DNA from: DATMER01 sp963741305
GTDB lineage: Bacteria; Acidobacteriota; Thermoanaerobaculia; Multivoradales; UBA5704
DNA: 64,000 nt
Assembly (NCBI GenBank): GCA_963741305.1
Contig: CAVUHL010000003.1
Location: forward strand, 7,440,001-7,504,000
Direction of reading: 5' to 3'
Part shown: positions 52,317 through 60,729 of the stretch, piece by piece
Layout: every line of letters begins with the position of its first letter
How positions within the stretch are numbered: position 1 is the stretch's first letter
Made by a program: the position numbers and the translations under genes
Notes under the pieces: model-generated
Seen by the model: only the letters and a program-made list of their open reading frames with translations
Told to the model about the DNA's origin: nothing
Databases searched by the model: none

Positions 52317-54322
52317 GGTTTCTCCGAACCTTCCTTGTATTCATCTTCTGCGCGATACCGGGCTGGGGCGCCACCCTGGCCGAGCGCGCCGCGCAGATCG
52401 ACGCGCCGGAGCGCGGCGGCGAGGTGACGCTCGCGGGACCGCTCAAGGTCGGCCGCGCCGAGATCGTTCCCGCGGCGGGGACCCGCGTCCGTTCCCTGCT
52501 GGCCGGCGGCGTTCCCTGCGGGCTCGTCATCGAAGGGCCGGCGCAGTTGCGCTACCGCGTCGAGGACCGGTTCAGCATCCCGGTGGCCGAGCGCAACGTG
52601 CGCCGGTTTGCGACGCTGACGACCAGGCGTGAGAAAGAAACGCTCGAAATTTCCGAGGAGCTCTCCGGCGCCGTGGTCTGGGCCTGGGGGCTGGGCGAGG
52701 CAGGGGAGGCAAAGGGAGCCGGCCTGCCGGACTGGGCCGCGAAGCTCCTCGCCGGACGCCGCTTCCCGGCGCCGTCGCACGACCTGCTGGCCAACGAGGG
52801 GAATGGGATCGAGGGATCGCGCTATGCGCTGCTGCGCGGCGACCTCGTCGACCTGCTTCTCCACGTCGATCCCCGTGTCCGGGAGGAGAACCTCTTCCGG
52901 ATCGCAAAGGCCACCGATCAGGGAACCACTTTCAGCGAAGGAATCTGGGAGATTCCCCTGGCGTCGCAACCGATCGGCCGCGCCTGGTGGGAACGGCCGC
53001 CGGCGGAGCTGGTTGCCGAGCATGAGCGGCTCGCGATCGAAAACCCCCGCGGCGAACTGCTCCGCATCGTCAGCAACTCCCGCCTGCGCGCCCGCCGCGC
53101 CGGCCGCGCCGGCATTACCGTCTGGCAGGCGGATCTCCTCAATCACATCGTCGACATAGAGGGCCGGCACCCGGTCACCGTCCGGAGCGTCCGCGTCGAC
53201 GGTCGGGCCGCCGACTTCCTCCACCGCGATGACAAGCTCCTGGTGCCGCTCGGCCGCGTCCTCGCCGACAAGGAAACGGTCGAGGTCGAAGTCACCTACG
53301 ACGGCGACATCGCCCTGCGGCAGCGTGGCAACTCGTACTGGGTGCTCGACACCGATGCGTGGTACCCCCGCCAGGACCTCGAAGGCGAGCTTGCCACTCT
53401 TGAAATCACCGTCGACGTGCCGGAGGCCTGGACGGCCTTCGCCTCGGGATCGGAGATCTCGCGCATGAAGGAGGGAGGCAGGAGCAGGCTGGTGACGAGG
53501 AACGACCGCCCGATGCAGGCCGCCGTGGTGGCGGCCGGCAAATACCAGGTGATCGAGGAGGCGCGGGACGGGGTCACCTGCCGGGCCGCGACGTACGCCA
53601 TACCCAGGGAGGATCCTGCGCGCAGTCTCATCGATCGGTTCTTCGCCGGCCGCGCCTTCTTCGAGCAGCTCCTCCAGGAGCCCTACCCTTTCCGCGACTT
53701 CTCCATCGTCGAGCTGTACAGCCGGGAATTCGGCCGGGCTCCCGCCGGCCTCGTGATCTCCTCCAAGGCGTTCTACACCGGGCAGTTTCACAAGTCGAGG
53801 CGCGGGTTCTATCAGGAGCTCGCCCACAGCTGGTGGGGGCACGTCGCCAAGATGAACGCGCTCGAAGAAGTCTGGCTGATCGAAGCGTTCTCCGACTACA
53901 CGGCGGCGCTGGCGGTCTGGTACGTGCTCGGCAAGGAGCGCGGCGACTACGAGCTCAACGAGATGGTCAAGGACTGGGTCAAGGCGGCCGACGAGCTGCG
54001 TCCAGGAGCGAGCCTCTACCTCGCCAACCGCATCTCCATGCACGACGCGCGTGACTTCGACGACTACCAGCGCCTGCTCTACGGCAAGGGGCCGCTCGTG
54101 CTGCATGCCCTGCGGCTCGAGCTGCAACGCCAGAAGGGGAGCACCGCCGCGGGGGACCTCGCCTTCACCGAGCTCCTGCGCAGGTTCCTCAAGCGCAACC
54201 GCTACGGCCACGTGACGACGCGCGACCTGGTGGCGGAGCTCGACAAGCTCACCGGCGGCGACTGGCAGCCCTGGTTCGAACGCTACGTCTACGGGACCGA
54301 AATCCCCAAGCTTCCCAAGTGA
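52313..54322 (+). CDS. Exported M1-family aminopeptidase-like protein, probably inactive copy
   Basis: 669 residues from GTG 52313 (signal: FLRTFLVFIFCAIPGWG). It aligns with the preceding protein over its whole length at high identity. At the zinc site it reads RRGFYQELAHSWWGH: about eight codons present in the active copy (SDPNSRFLH) are gone, and Gln replaces the first zinc-binding His, giving QELAH. The downstream Glu (EEVWLIEAFSDY) remains. Zinc binding and catalysis should be badly weakened, so a pseudoenzyme or binding partner is likely. The frame is open throughout, which argues it is still made. Tandem duplicate, translationally coupled to copy 1. Confidence 0.85.
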   Translation: MRFLRTFLVFIFCAIPGWGATLAERAAQIDAPERGGEVTLAGPLKVGRAEIVPAAGTRVRSLLAGGVPCGLVIEGPAQLRYRVEDRFSIPVAERNVRRFATLTTRREKETLEISEELSGAVVWAWGLGEAGEAKGAGLPDWAAKLLAGRRFPAPSHDLLANEGNGIEGSRYALLRGDLVDLLLHVDPRVREENLFRIAKATDQGTTFSEGIWEIPLASQPIGRAWWERPPAELVAEHERLAIENPRGELLRIVSNSRLRARRAGRAGITVWQADLLNHIVDIEGRHPVTVRSVRVDGRAADFLHRDDKLLVPLGRVLADKETVEVEVTYDGDIALRQRGNSYWVLDTDAWYPRQDLEGELATLEITVDVPEAWTAFASGSEISRMKEGGRSRLVTRNDRPMQAAVVAAGKYQVIEEARDGVTCRAATYAIPREDPARSLIDRFFAGRAFFEQLLQEPYPFRDFSIVELYSREFGRAPAGLVISSKAFYTGQFHKSRRGFYQELAHSWWGHVAKMNALEEVWLIEAFSDYTAALAVWYVLGKERGDYELNEMVKDWVKAADELRPGASLYLANRISMHDARDFDDYQRLLYGKGPLVLHALRLELQRQKGSTAAGDLAFTELLRRFLKRNRYGHVTTRDLVAELDKLTGGDWQPWFERYVYGTEIPKLPK

Positions 54323-54882
54323 TGGCTGAGCCCACTTTCTTTGCCACGCCGTCCGAATTCCGCGCCTGGCTGGAGAAGCATCACGAGCGGGAGCAGGAGC
54401 TGTTCGTGGGCTTTTACAAGAAGGGCTCCGGCCGGCCCAGCATCACCTGGCCGGAAGCCGTGGACGAGGCGCTCTGCTTCGGCTGGATCGACGGCGTGCG
54501 CAAGAGCCTGGGCGAAGAGAGCTACATGATCCGCTTCACACCGCGCAAGCCGGGAAGCACCTGGAGCGCGGTCAACGTCGGCCGGGTGGAGGAGCTGACC
54601 CGGCTGGGGCGCATGCGGTCCGCGGGCCTCGCGGCCTTCGAAAAGAGGTCCGAGGCGAAGACCGGCACCTATGCCTACGAGCAGAAGGAAGGTGCCGCGC
54701 TGGAGAAGGCCGAGGAGAAGCAGTTCCGCGCCAACGAGCCTGCCTGGGAGTTCTTCCAGTCCCAGCCGCCCTGGTACCGGCGCACGGCCATCTGGCGGGT
54801 CGTGAGCGCGAAGAAGGAAGAGACGCGGAAGAGCCGGCTGGCCAAGCTCATCGAGGAATCGGCCCAGGGCCGGCGCACGTAG
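54322..54882 (+). CDS. YdeI/OmpD-associated family protein
   Basis: 186 residues from ATG 54322, overlapping the previous stop (TGATG); GTG 54319 is an alternative. FFATPSEFRAWLEKHHERE, ELFVGFYKKGSGRPSITWPE and EALCFGWIDGVRKSL are diagnostic of the YdeI/OmpD-associated family. The C-terminal motif WRVVSAKKEETRKSRLAKLI is the conserved end. No signal peptide, so cytoplasmic. Members have been tied to bacteriocin/antimicrobial-peptide resistance, but the mechanism is unknown. Its place in an operon of exported peptidases may be incidental. Confidence 0.88.
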   Translation: MAEPTFFATPSEFRAWLEKHHEREQELFVGFYKKGSGRPSITWPEAVDEALCFGWIDGVRKSLGEESYMIRFTPRKPGSTWSAVNVGRVEELTRLGRMRSAGLAAFEKRSEAKTGTYAYEQKEGAALEKAEEKQFRANEPAWEFFQSQPPWYRRTAIWRVVSAKKEETRKSRLAKLIEESAQGRRT

Positions 54883-54888
54883 ATTAAA

Positions 54889-55500
54889 ATGATCCGCATG
54901 AACCTTTTCCTGCGCCGAGCGGCCGTCCTGTGTTCCCTGTGCCTCGCCGTGCCTCTTGCCGCGGCTCAAACGGCGAAAGAGGCCTGTTCCTGCATGCCCA
55001 AGCCGGCGCTGCCGGTCGCACTGTCGGCGATGGACGTGATGACCGGCAAGCCCGAGGTGCAGCGGTGGATCATGGTGCCTGCCTCCTGGGTCACGCCCGG
55101 CGATCACACGGTGGCCGTGCGGATGGTGCGGCCCGATGGCACGGTCGATGGTCCGCACAAGCTGCGTTTCAATCCGGGTGACACGAGCCTCGCAGAGGCC
55201 AAGGGCCTGATCGAGACCATGGGCGGCTCCATGATTTCGTTCGCCGAACATGGGGATGAGGTCACCTGGCTGATGCTGACCGCGCTGTTCTCCATGGCGG
55301 AGGACCTGAAGGAGATCCGCTACTCGGTGGATGACTGCTCGCTCGGCCAGAACATCGTGATCGGCGCTCCGGAGAACCCGGACAAGCCCTCGGCGGACCG
55401 GCCGTACGTCACGCTGCCGAAGGAGACCACGCGCTCGGCCTGCGCGCAGTTGGTCTTCCGCGACGGCACGGTCTCCAAGGTCATGATGATCAAGCGCTGA
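54889..55500 (+). CDS. Exported hypothetical protein
   Basis: 203 residues with a signal peptide (AAVLCSLCLAVPLAAAQ). The start could be ATG 54889 or ATG 54898. The mature protein begins with CSCMPKP and is about 60% strand-like: VQRWIMVPASWVTPGDHTVA, RMVRPDGTVDGPHKLRF, then a helical part (MISFAEHGDEVTWLMLTALF). A conserved-looking Cys pair (DDCSLGQ, RSACAQL) might form a disulfide. I recognise no family. It lies 6 bp after the YdeI-like gene and is the last gene before a strong hairpin. Confidence 0.7.
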   Translation: MIRMNLFLRRAAVLCSLCLAVPLAAAQTAKEACSCMPKPALPVALSAMDVMTGKPEVQRWIMVPASWVTPGDHTVAVRMVRPDGTVDGPHKLRFNPGDTSLAEAKGLIETMGGSMISFAEHGDEVTWLMLTALFSMAEDLKEIRYSVDDCSLGQNIVIGAPENPDKPSADRPYVTLPKETTRSACAQLVFRDGTVSKVMMIKR

Positions 55501-55527
55501 AGGTTTCGAGAAGACACACGAGGGGTA

Positions 55528-55562
55528 GGGGGACGGCCCTGGCCCCAGCAGGGCCGTCCCCC
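55528..55562 (+). terminator. Strong hairpin at the end of the peptidase operon
   Basis: A perfect 14-bp stem GGGGGACGGCCCTG / CAGGGCCGTCCCCC with a 7-base loop starts 27 bp after the last stop. No T-tract follows, so it may act with a factor or as an RNA stabiliser. Confidence 0.65.
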
Positions 55563-55639
55563 ATCCTCGCGTCCATCGATTGTCAAAGAGCCCTCGGCAG
55601 GCGTGGACGCATCCACGGCGCCGGTCGGCCGGGACCCCG

Positions 55640-55940
55640 CGGGTCCTGGCACCTCGTCTTCATGTGCCGCCCGAGCTCCGGACGCTTCCGCCCGGCCTCG
55701 AGCGCCTTTCCCTCGACCGTCTGAGCCTTTCGCCCGGCCTGCTGAGCGTTCCGCTCGACTCTCCGCCGCTTCCATCCGGGCTCCAGCCGCTGCGTCACGG
55801 CCCCGGGCGCTCCCTCCCGACCGTGGCCGGATGCCGCTGGACCTTCCTCGGCATCCGCGCGGGCTCGGATGAAACGCTCCCGACCTCGCGCGGAAGCGTC
55901 CCGGCCGTGGATGGCAGCGTCTCGGCCTCGCGCATTTACC
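55640..55940. repeat. Degenerate 21-bp minisatellite
   Basis: Reading either strand shows a seven-residue periodicity over roughly 300 bp. The clearest copies are at 55871-55891, 55892-55912 and 55913-55933, with the shared core (A/G)CG(T/C)(C/T)(C/T)CG(G/A)CC. On the minus strand it reads as GRKA/GRDA-type heptads. No start with an SD is seen on either strand, so I do not call a gene. Confidence 0.6.
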
Positions 55941-56290
55941 GTACACGGTAGAGCCACTGGCGCAATCTCATCTTCTTCTGCTGCCGACTCTTGCGGCGAA
56001 TCCGCCCACGGTCGGGAGCTACGCGGCGAGGATTATCCTGGCACGGAGTATAGACGCGGGGCAAGTAGAGAATCGATTGGTATCTGACATGGCCAGGATT
56101 GGGTATTGACAAGACCATGAACGGCTGGCATCCTATCCTTCGTCGTCCAAGGAAACGCAGGTCGTAAAATGAAGAAAGGAGATGCCGATGATGTAGATCA
56201 ACGCGCTAGCCGAGGCAGTGACCCCTTGCCGGGTGGTCCGGAAAAGGGGAGAAAACATTAACTAGCAGTAGAAATGAAAGGAGAAGCATC
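55941..56290. other. Non-coding stretch before the small helical protein gene
   Basis: A 350-bp stretch, AT-richer than its surroundings. It holds a promoter candidate (56106-56134) and a 30-codon frame from ATG 56169 to TAA 56261 (MKKGDADDVDQRASRGSDPL and ten more residues) with no good SD. Otherwise I see nothing definable. Confidence 0.4.
56106..56134 (+). promoter_or_regulatory. Promoter candidate upstream of the small helical protein gene
   Basis: A perfect TTGACA -35 (56106-56111) with a 17-base spacer to CATCCT (three of six). The start site would lie about 150 bases before the ATG at 56291. Confidence 0.35.
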
Positions 56291-56668
56291 ATGCCTGAAA
56301 TCTCGTCGTTTGCCGATTTCCTCGCCGATTGGGACCTTCTGCTCAAGGGGGTTGCCAACAAGAATGGGCTGCCCGACCTCTCGGGGCTCACCCTGCCCTT
56401 GGAGGAGATCCTGGAGGAAGGGAAGGACCAGGAGGCGGACAAGGCCGCCGCCCGGGCTCAACTCAGCCAGGGGTCCAAGCGCACCCGGACCCTGGTGACG
56501 GACGGACGGGCCGCGGCCTCGCGGCTGCGTTCTGCCCTGAAGGCCCACTACGGCGGCCACAACGAAGTGCTGGTGGAGTTCGGAATTGCGCCGCTGCGCA
56601 AGCGCCGCTCTCCCCAGCCGGTCGACCCGCCGCCGCCCAACCCGCCCATCGCGCCTCTGCCGGAGTAG
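56291..56668 (+). CDS. Small helical hypothetical protein with Pro-rich tail
   Basis: 125 residues; AAAGGAG lies 7 bases before the ATG. Helical body: FADFLADWDLLLKGVANKNG, then LPLEEILEEGKDQEADKAAA, then ASRLRSALKAHYGGHNEVLV with EFGIAPLRKRR. The tail is PQPVDPPPPNPPIAPLP. The pattern LKAxYGxxNExLxxFGIxPxR recurs in uncharacterised short proteins of several GC-rich phyla; I know no function. It is soluble, with no signal peptide. It converges on the CHAT-STAND gene with two hairpins between. A small accessory partner of that protein is possible but unsupported beyond position. Confidence 0.75.
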   Translation: MPEISSFADFLADWDLLLKGVANKNGLPDLSGLTLPLEEILEEGKDQEADKAAARAQLSQGSKRTRTLVTDGRAAASRLRSALKAHYGGHNEVLVEFGIAPLRKRRSPQPVDPPPPNPPIAPLPE

Positions 56669-56677
56669 CCCGGCTCG

Positions 56678-56714
56678 GGGAGGAGGCGGCTTCCTAACGG
56701 ATCCGCCTCCTCCC
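56678..56714 (+). terminator. Terminator-like hairpin after the small helical protein gene
   Basis: GGGAGGAGGCGG pairs perfectly with CCGCCTCCTCCC (12 bp) around a 13-base loop, followed by GACGTTCTTT. It starts 10 bp after the stop. Confidence 0.7.
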
Positions 56715-56745
56715 GACGTTCTTTGACAATCGATTCACCGTTGGA

Positions 56746-56781
56746 CCCCGGGGGGCTGCTGGGCCGGCAGGCCCCCCGGGG
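56746..56781 (-). terminator. Hairpin downstream of the CHAT-STAND gene
   Basis: CCCCGGGGGGC (56746-56756) and GCCCCCCGGGG (56771-56781) pair perfectly about 90 bp beyond the minus-strand stop. There is no T-tract on the minus strand. Confidence 0.4.
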
Positions 56782-56835
56782 GCAGCCACGGTTTGGAGAA
56801 GAGGCTGGCGGAGGCGCGGCCCCTCCGGGGGGCTG

Positions 56836-56870
56836 GGTGTGCGGCTGGGAGAGGGGATCGGGGTGAGGGC
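56836..56870. repeat. Half-copy of the REP-like element
   Basis: GTGTGCGGCTGGGAGAGGGG followed by ATCGGGGTGAGGGCC resembles the right arm of the 33951-34105 element and abuts the stop codon of the CHAT-STAND gene, as the full copy abuts pyrD. Confidence 0.6.
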
Positions 56871-59800
56871 CTATGCCGCACGGATCTGCGCGATCAACTG
56901 GCGAGTCATCTCAATCATCTCCGCCGCGCTCTCCCCGTATCTCTCGAATCCACGCAGCGCCGTTTCGGCGTACTCCAAGGCATTCGACCAGTGGCCGGCG
57001 TTGAAGAAGGTAATGGCCACGTTGAAGCGGGTTACGGAAGCATTAAAAAGAGCACCTGCTTGCTCGAGTAGCTGAACTGCCTCCCTGTAGTGAGGGAACG
57101 CGCTGTCGAAGTCCCCTGCCTCATTGTAAATGGCGCCGAGAGCGTTGTGGGTCACGCCCAGGTCGTCGATCGCATCCGGCGGCAGGAGTTCGAGAGCCTC
57201 AAGGTAGAACTTCACCGCTTCGATGAAATGCCGGAAGAGCTCTTCCTTGGGCCGCTCCGCGGTCAACGCCTCGCGGAAACGACTATCTGCAACAATCCCA
57301 AGCTGCACCACGCATCGGCCACGGCCGAGCCCGTCACTTTCATCGTCCAGCTCGAAGCTCTTGCGATACCAGCGCTCGGCTTGGTCGAGGTCGCGAAGGG
57401 CGGGCAGATTTTTGAAAGCATGTCCAAGATTCATCGCACAAGTTGACGCGCCGGGTCGGTTGCCGATTTGCTCGCAGAGTTCTAGAGCCTCCTCATAGAC
57501 CTGAACACACTCAGCCCGCCCGATTTCACGATGGATCTGTCCTAGCTCGTGAAGAGAAACTGCAAGCGATCGGATTGCATCTCGCTCTTCACCCTCCAAC
57601 TCCTCCAGCGGTCTTACCAAAGCGGCCGCAGCGCGCTGGCGGCTCCAGGCCACACGAACAATCTGCACTCGCTCTGCCTCGGTCCACTGCCGCTCCTCTC
57701 GGGCAAGCCGCACGCGGTACTCCGTAACCAGGCTCCAAATCTCCTCCCGTACCGGGAAGGGTCCGTCATTCTCTGAGTAAAAAAAGTGGGACACGATCTC
57801 TTCTGCCAGTCGTTTCCACTCCGCCCGCCGGCCGGTGTGGTGATAGATCTGATCCAGCCCTTGCATGGCGCTGACCGCCAGCTCCCACCAGCCGTTGGTC
57901 AGCGCCACCCGGCGAACGTGGAGAAGGTTGGTCTCCTCGGCCTGTAGAGCATCAAGGATACTGCGGTTTCCACCGATGTACTGCTCAGCGTAGGACTCCC
58001 CCAACCTCACGATGGCCTCAACGAACGCGCGCACCACTGTGAGATCTTCGGTGGAGTAGCACTGCTCGAAGAGGCGCTTGAAGAACCAAGGGAGGGCTGG
58101 GTGGATGCCGTAGTGCCCGCCGCTGTAGGCAGTCAAGAGCCCCACGTCTGCAGCGCGATCGAGGAGATCGATTCCCTCCTCCCGGGGCAGGCCTCGCACC
58201 TCGGGCAGGCTGGCAGGGTTGTCAGGGTGGCCCATAAGTAGTAACGCATCCACGTCTACAAACCCCTGAAACAGGTGGAGCAGGGCGAGCTTCTTCCGCT
58301 CCTCCTCTGAGAAAGCCTGCTCAAACCCATACGCGAGCGAGGCCCCAAGGGAGCGGGTGCGCCCCTCGCTCACCTCATCGGTGAAAGTGGCCTCGCCGGA
58401 GCGAAGGCGGGCGACGAAAGCCTCAATCTGCCGCTTTGTCTTGAGCCCCTCGCGTAGCGCCTGGCCGGCGAGGACGGTGATCGTCATTGGATTTCCTTTG
58501 GCAAAGGCGAGGAGGGGGCGCCAGTCCTCGACGTCACCGAGCCGGCGGCCGTGCCGTTCTGCCAGAGCGCGGACGAGTTGAAGGCTCTCCGTCATCGGCA
58601 TCGGTGGCACCTGGATGCGCACCGCTAGGTCCCCCAGCCAGGAGCGTTCGTTGCGGCGGGAGGTCAGGAGGATCTTCGCCTTCGTCTCCCGCAGGGCGCG
58701 AAGAAAGCCGAGCAGCTCCTCCTGCTCCTCCGCGCTCCAGGCCGACTCTGTCCCGGCCGGGAATCCGGTCACTGGCTCCACGTTGTCCCAGATCCAAAGG
58801 ACCGGGATCTGGGTGAGGATCTGGAGGGCCACCCGCCGCCGATTCGAATCGTCCAGCGCCAGCCAGTTGATGCCGGCACCCTCCAGGGCTGGCCCGAAGA
58901 CCTGGCCGATCCGGTCCAGCACGCGGGGCAGCGGGAGGTAGCGCTCGAAGGTGGTGAAGAGGATGGGGCCGTCGACGCCTCCGGTCAGCGAGTACCAGCG
59001 GGCAAACTCGGCGGCCGTGGTGGTCTTGCCGCTGCCGGCATAGGCATGGAGGAGGACGATCGAGGTCTTGTCGAAGGCGCGATCGAGGGCCAGGAGTGTC
59101 TCGTCCCGGCCGAAGAAGCCGGCGTCGGGTGGCGGCGGAAGATCGGCATCGAGGCTGCCGGCCGCCGAAGCCGTGGCTCCCTCCTTGACATGGATCGTTA
59201 GGCTGCCGTCGTCCTTCACTTTGGGGAAGATCTGCAGTGGCACCGCTTCGTAGACGACAGGAACAGTCCAGTCCTGGAGCGGCAAAGGCGCGTGGACCAC
59301 CTCGCGCAGCGGGTTGTCGGAGAGGTTCTTGCGCGCCAGCGTCACCGCCTCGCCCAGCGCGGCGCCACGGGCGAGCGAGGCGTACAGCTCGGCCACGAGC
59401 CGGGCGGCGGTTACCACGTATACGTTGTAGCGCATGGCTACAACCCCGGCTACGCCCGCATCCATGACCTCCTGAGCCAGCGAGCCGAAGGCCCGCACCT
59501 TGGAGTGGGGATCGGCCGCAACCGTCTCCGGCGCCGGGGCTGGCTCGGTGAGCGCTGAGCGGCAGGCGTTGAGGACGAGGACGGGCACTCCGGTTGCCGA
59601 GAGGAGCTTTCCCAGCGAGGTACCGTCGATCAGCTCGCCATTACCATCGATCCGCGGGTTTTCGAACAAAAGATAGCCGTGCTTGCCCTCCCGGGCACCA
59701 GCAAGAACGACTGCGGAGAGGCCCCGCAGCAGGGCCGCGACACCGCCCGCCTCGGCCACTTCCATGTAGGTGCCGTGGCCGTCGAAATGGACCACGTGGT

Positions 59801-60470
59801 ACGGCTGGCCTTTCCCGTGCGCCTCGCGGAGCACCTTCCCGAGCTGCTCGAACGTGGGCGGACGCAGAAGGTCGAGGTCATAGGCCTCTCGGTTGGCCTT
59901 GCTCAAGCCGCGTAGGAGCTGGCTCGCTACCGAGCGGAAGGGCACGTCCCTCTCCCCTCGCGGCCGGCAGATGACCAGGAGGATGCGGATCTTCCCTTTC
60001 TTCCGGGCCGGTAGAGTCGGGGTGAGCGCCGGGTTAGGGTGGGCGCGGACGAAAGAATGGGCCGTCAGGGCCAGATGGGAGCCGGTCTTTGGATCGCGCA
60101 GCAGCTCCCACGGGATGGTGGCCGCTTCCGTCACGCCGGTGACGATCTCGATCCTCGTCTGCGGCAGCCGCTTGCGGAGCTCGGCCCAGAGATCGCGGGC
60201 ATCCTCGCTCGCCTGGAACACCGCCTGGAACAGCTCGTTGCCCACCTCCTCCATCCGTCCCTCGACCCGCCGCGCGATTGAGGGCGCCGGGTCCTGGGGG
60301 TATTGGAGGAAGTCCTCAAGGTACCAGCGCAGGCCCTCTTCATCCTGAGGCGAGAGGCTGAACTCGAAGGTGGACTCGGCCGTGCGGCGGGGGCCGTCGC
60401 CCTCTAGGGCAATCTCCACCCGGTGACGGCCTTCCGCCAAGGTGTGCTGCTGGATTCTGAGCTGGAGCAT
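56871..60470 (-). CDS. CHAT / NB-ARC / TPR STAND protein (bacterial NLR-like)
   Basis: 1199 residues, no signal peptide, cytosolic. An N-terminal domain (1-150, with IPWELLRDPKTGSHLAL) leads into a CHAT caspase-like domain (about 160-410): His232 in HVVHFDGHGTYME and Cys303 in VLVLNACRSALTE. A linker and FFGRDETLLALDRAF precede an NB-ARC/AAA-type NTPase with P-loop LLHAYAGSGKTTTAAEFARW (Lys482), Walker B VLWIWDNVEP (Asp562) and a sensor-like AKILLTSRRNE. A winged-helix part follows, then TPRs (about 900-1190, LGAIYNEAGDFDSAFPHYRE). This is the STAND architecture: repeats sense, the NTPase oligomerises, the protease acts. Comparable proteins occur in antiphage defence. Start ATG 60470; monocistronic, divergent from addB. 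Confidence 0.9.
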   Translation of the reverse strand: MLQLRIQQHTLAEGRHRVEIALEGDGPRRTAESTFEFSLSPQDEEGLRWYLEDFLQYPQDPAPSIARRVEGRMEEVGNELFQAVFQASEDARDLWAELRKRLPQTRIEIVTGVTEAATIPWELLRDPKTGSHLALTAHSFVRAHPNPALTPTLPARKKGKIRILLVICRPRGERDVPFRSVASQLLRGLSKANREAYDLDLLRPPTFEQLGKVLREAHGKGQPYHVVHFDGHGTYMEVAEAGGVAALLRGLSAVVLAGAREGKHGYLLFENPRIDGNGELIDGTSLGKLLSATGVPVLVLNACRSALTEPAPAPETVAADPHSKVRAFGSLAQEVMDAGVAGVVAMRYNVYVVTAARLVAELYASLARGAALGEAVTLARKNLSDNPLREVVHAPLPLQDWTVPVVYEAVPLQIFPKVKDDGSLTIHVKEGATASAAGSLDADLPPPPDAGFFGRDETLLALDRAFDKTSIVLLHAYAGSGKTTTAAEFARWYSLTGGVDGPILFTTFERYLPLPRVLDRIGQVFGPALEGAGINWLALDDSNRRRVALQILTQIPVLWIWDNVEPVTGFPAGTESAWSAEEQEELLGFLRALRETKAKILLTSRRNERSWLGDLAVRIQVPPMPMTESLQLVRALAERHGRRLGDVEDWRPLLAFAKGNPMTITVLAGQALREGLKTKRQIEAFVARLRSGEATFTDEVSEGRTRSLGASLAYGFEQAFSEEERKKLALLHLFQGFVDVDALLLMGHPDNPASLPEVRGLPREEGIDLLDRAADVGLLTAYSGGHYGIHPALPWFFKRLFEQCYSTEDLTVVRAFVEAIVRLGESYAEQYIGGNRSILDALQAEETNLLHVRRVALTNGWWELAVSAMQGLDQIYHHTGRRAEWKRLAEEIVSHFFYSENDGPFPVREEIWSLVTEYRVRLAREERQWTEAERVQIVRVAWSRQRAAAALVRPLEELEGEERDAIRSLAVSLHELGQIHREIGRAECVQVYEEALELCEQIGNRPGASTCAMNLGHAFKNLPALRDLDQAERWYRKSFELDDESDGLGRGRCVVQLGIVADSRFREALTAERPKEELFRHFIEAVKFYLEALELLPPDAIDDLGVTHNALGAIYNEAGDFDSAFPHYREAVQLLEQAGALFNASVTRFNVAITFFNAGHWSNALEYAETALRGFERYGESAAEMIEMTRQLIAQIRAA

Positions 60471-60530
60471 GTCCGATTCTACTCAGGTAGGAGACACTTC
60501 TGGCGGGTGGTTTGTTGAGGCCCGCAGGCG

Positions 60531-60681
60531 GGCTTTCCCTGGGACCGCCGGCATCTTGCCGGCTTCTCCGGAGAGATCGGCGGAACGCCGGCCATTGTCG
60601 CTTGCCCAGGAAGAAGGCCGGGCCTTCGGCCCAGTATCCGGAGGATGCCGGCAAGATGCCGGCGGTCCCAGGGGAAAAGCC
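60531..60681. repeat. Palindromic element with GCCGGCATCTTGCCGGC core
   Basis: Left arm 60531-60573 (GGCTTTCCCTGGGACCGCC ... GCCGGC) and right arm 60637-60681 are nearly exact reverse complements of about 43 bp. A short hairpin GGGCC-TTC-GGCCC lies in the middle. Each arm also contains its own palindrome GCCGGCATCTTGCCGGC. It fills most of the divergent CHAT-STAND/addB gap, so promoters must lie at its edges. Confidence 0.8.
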
Positions 60682-60729
60682 ATTTTGGGATTGCGGGGGC
60701 ATCCGGGTCTTCCGCGATATCCTTGCGCC

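Larger units (their letters stand above)
55575..56734. repeat. 15-bp inverted repeat pair bounding a 1.1-kb segment
   Basis: ATCGATTGTCAAAGA at 55575-55589 is the exact reverse complement of TCTTTGACAATCGAT at 56720-56734. The segment between holds the 21-bp minisatellite and the 125-residue protein gene. The termini have no visible target-site duplication and there is no transposase. Confidence 0.6.

Noticed and set aside
55583..55957. 124-codon minus-strand Arg/Gly-rich frame (and its plus-strand counterpart)
   Set aside because: Both frames come from the 21-bp minisatellite; no SD and no conserved domain.
60442..60729. N-terminal extension of the AddB-like protein
   Set aside because: The extra 96 codons are the palindromic repeat; conserved-type sequence starts at GTG 60730.
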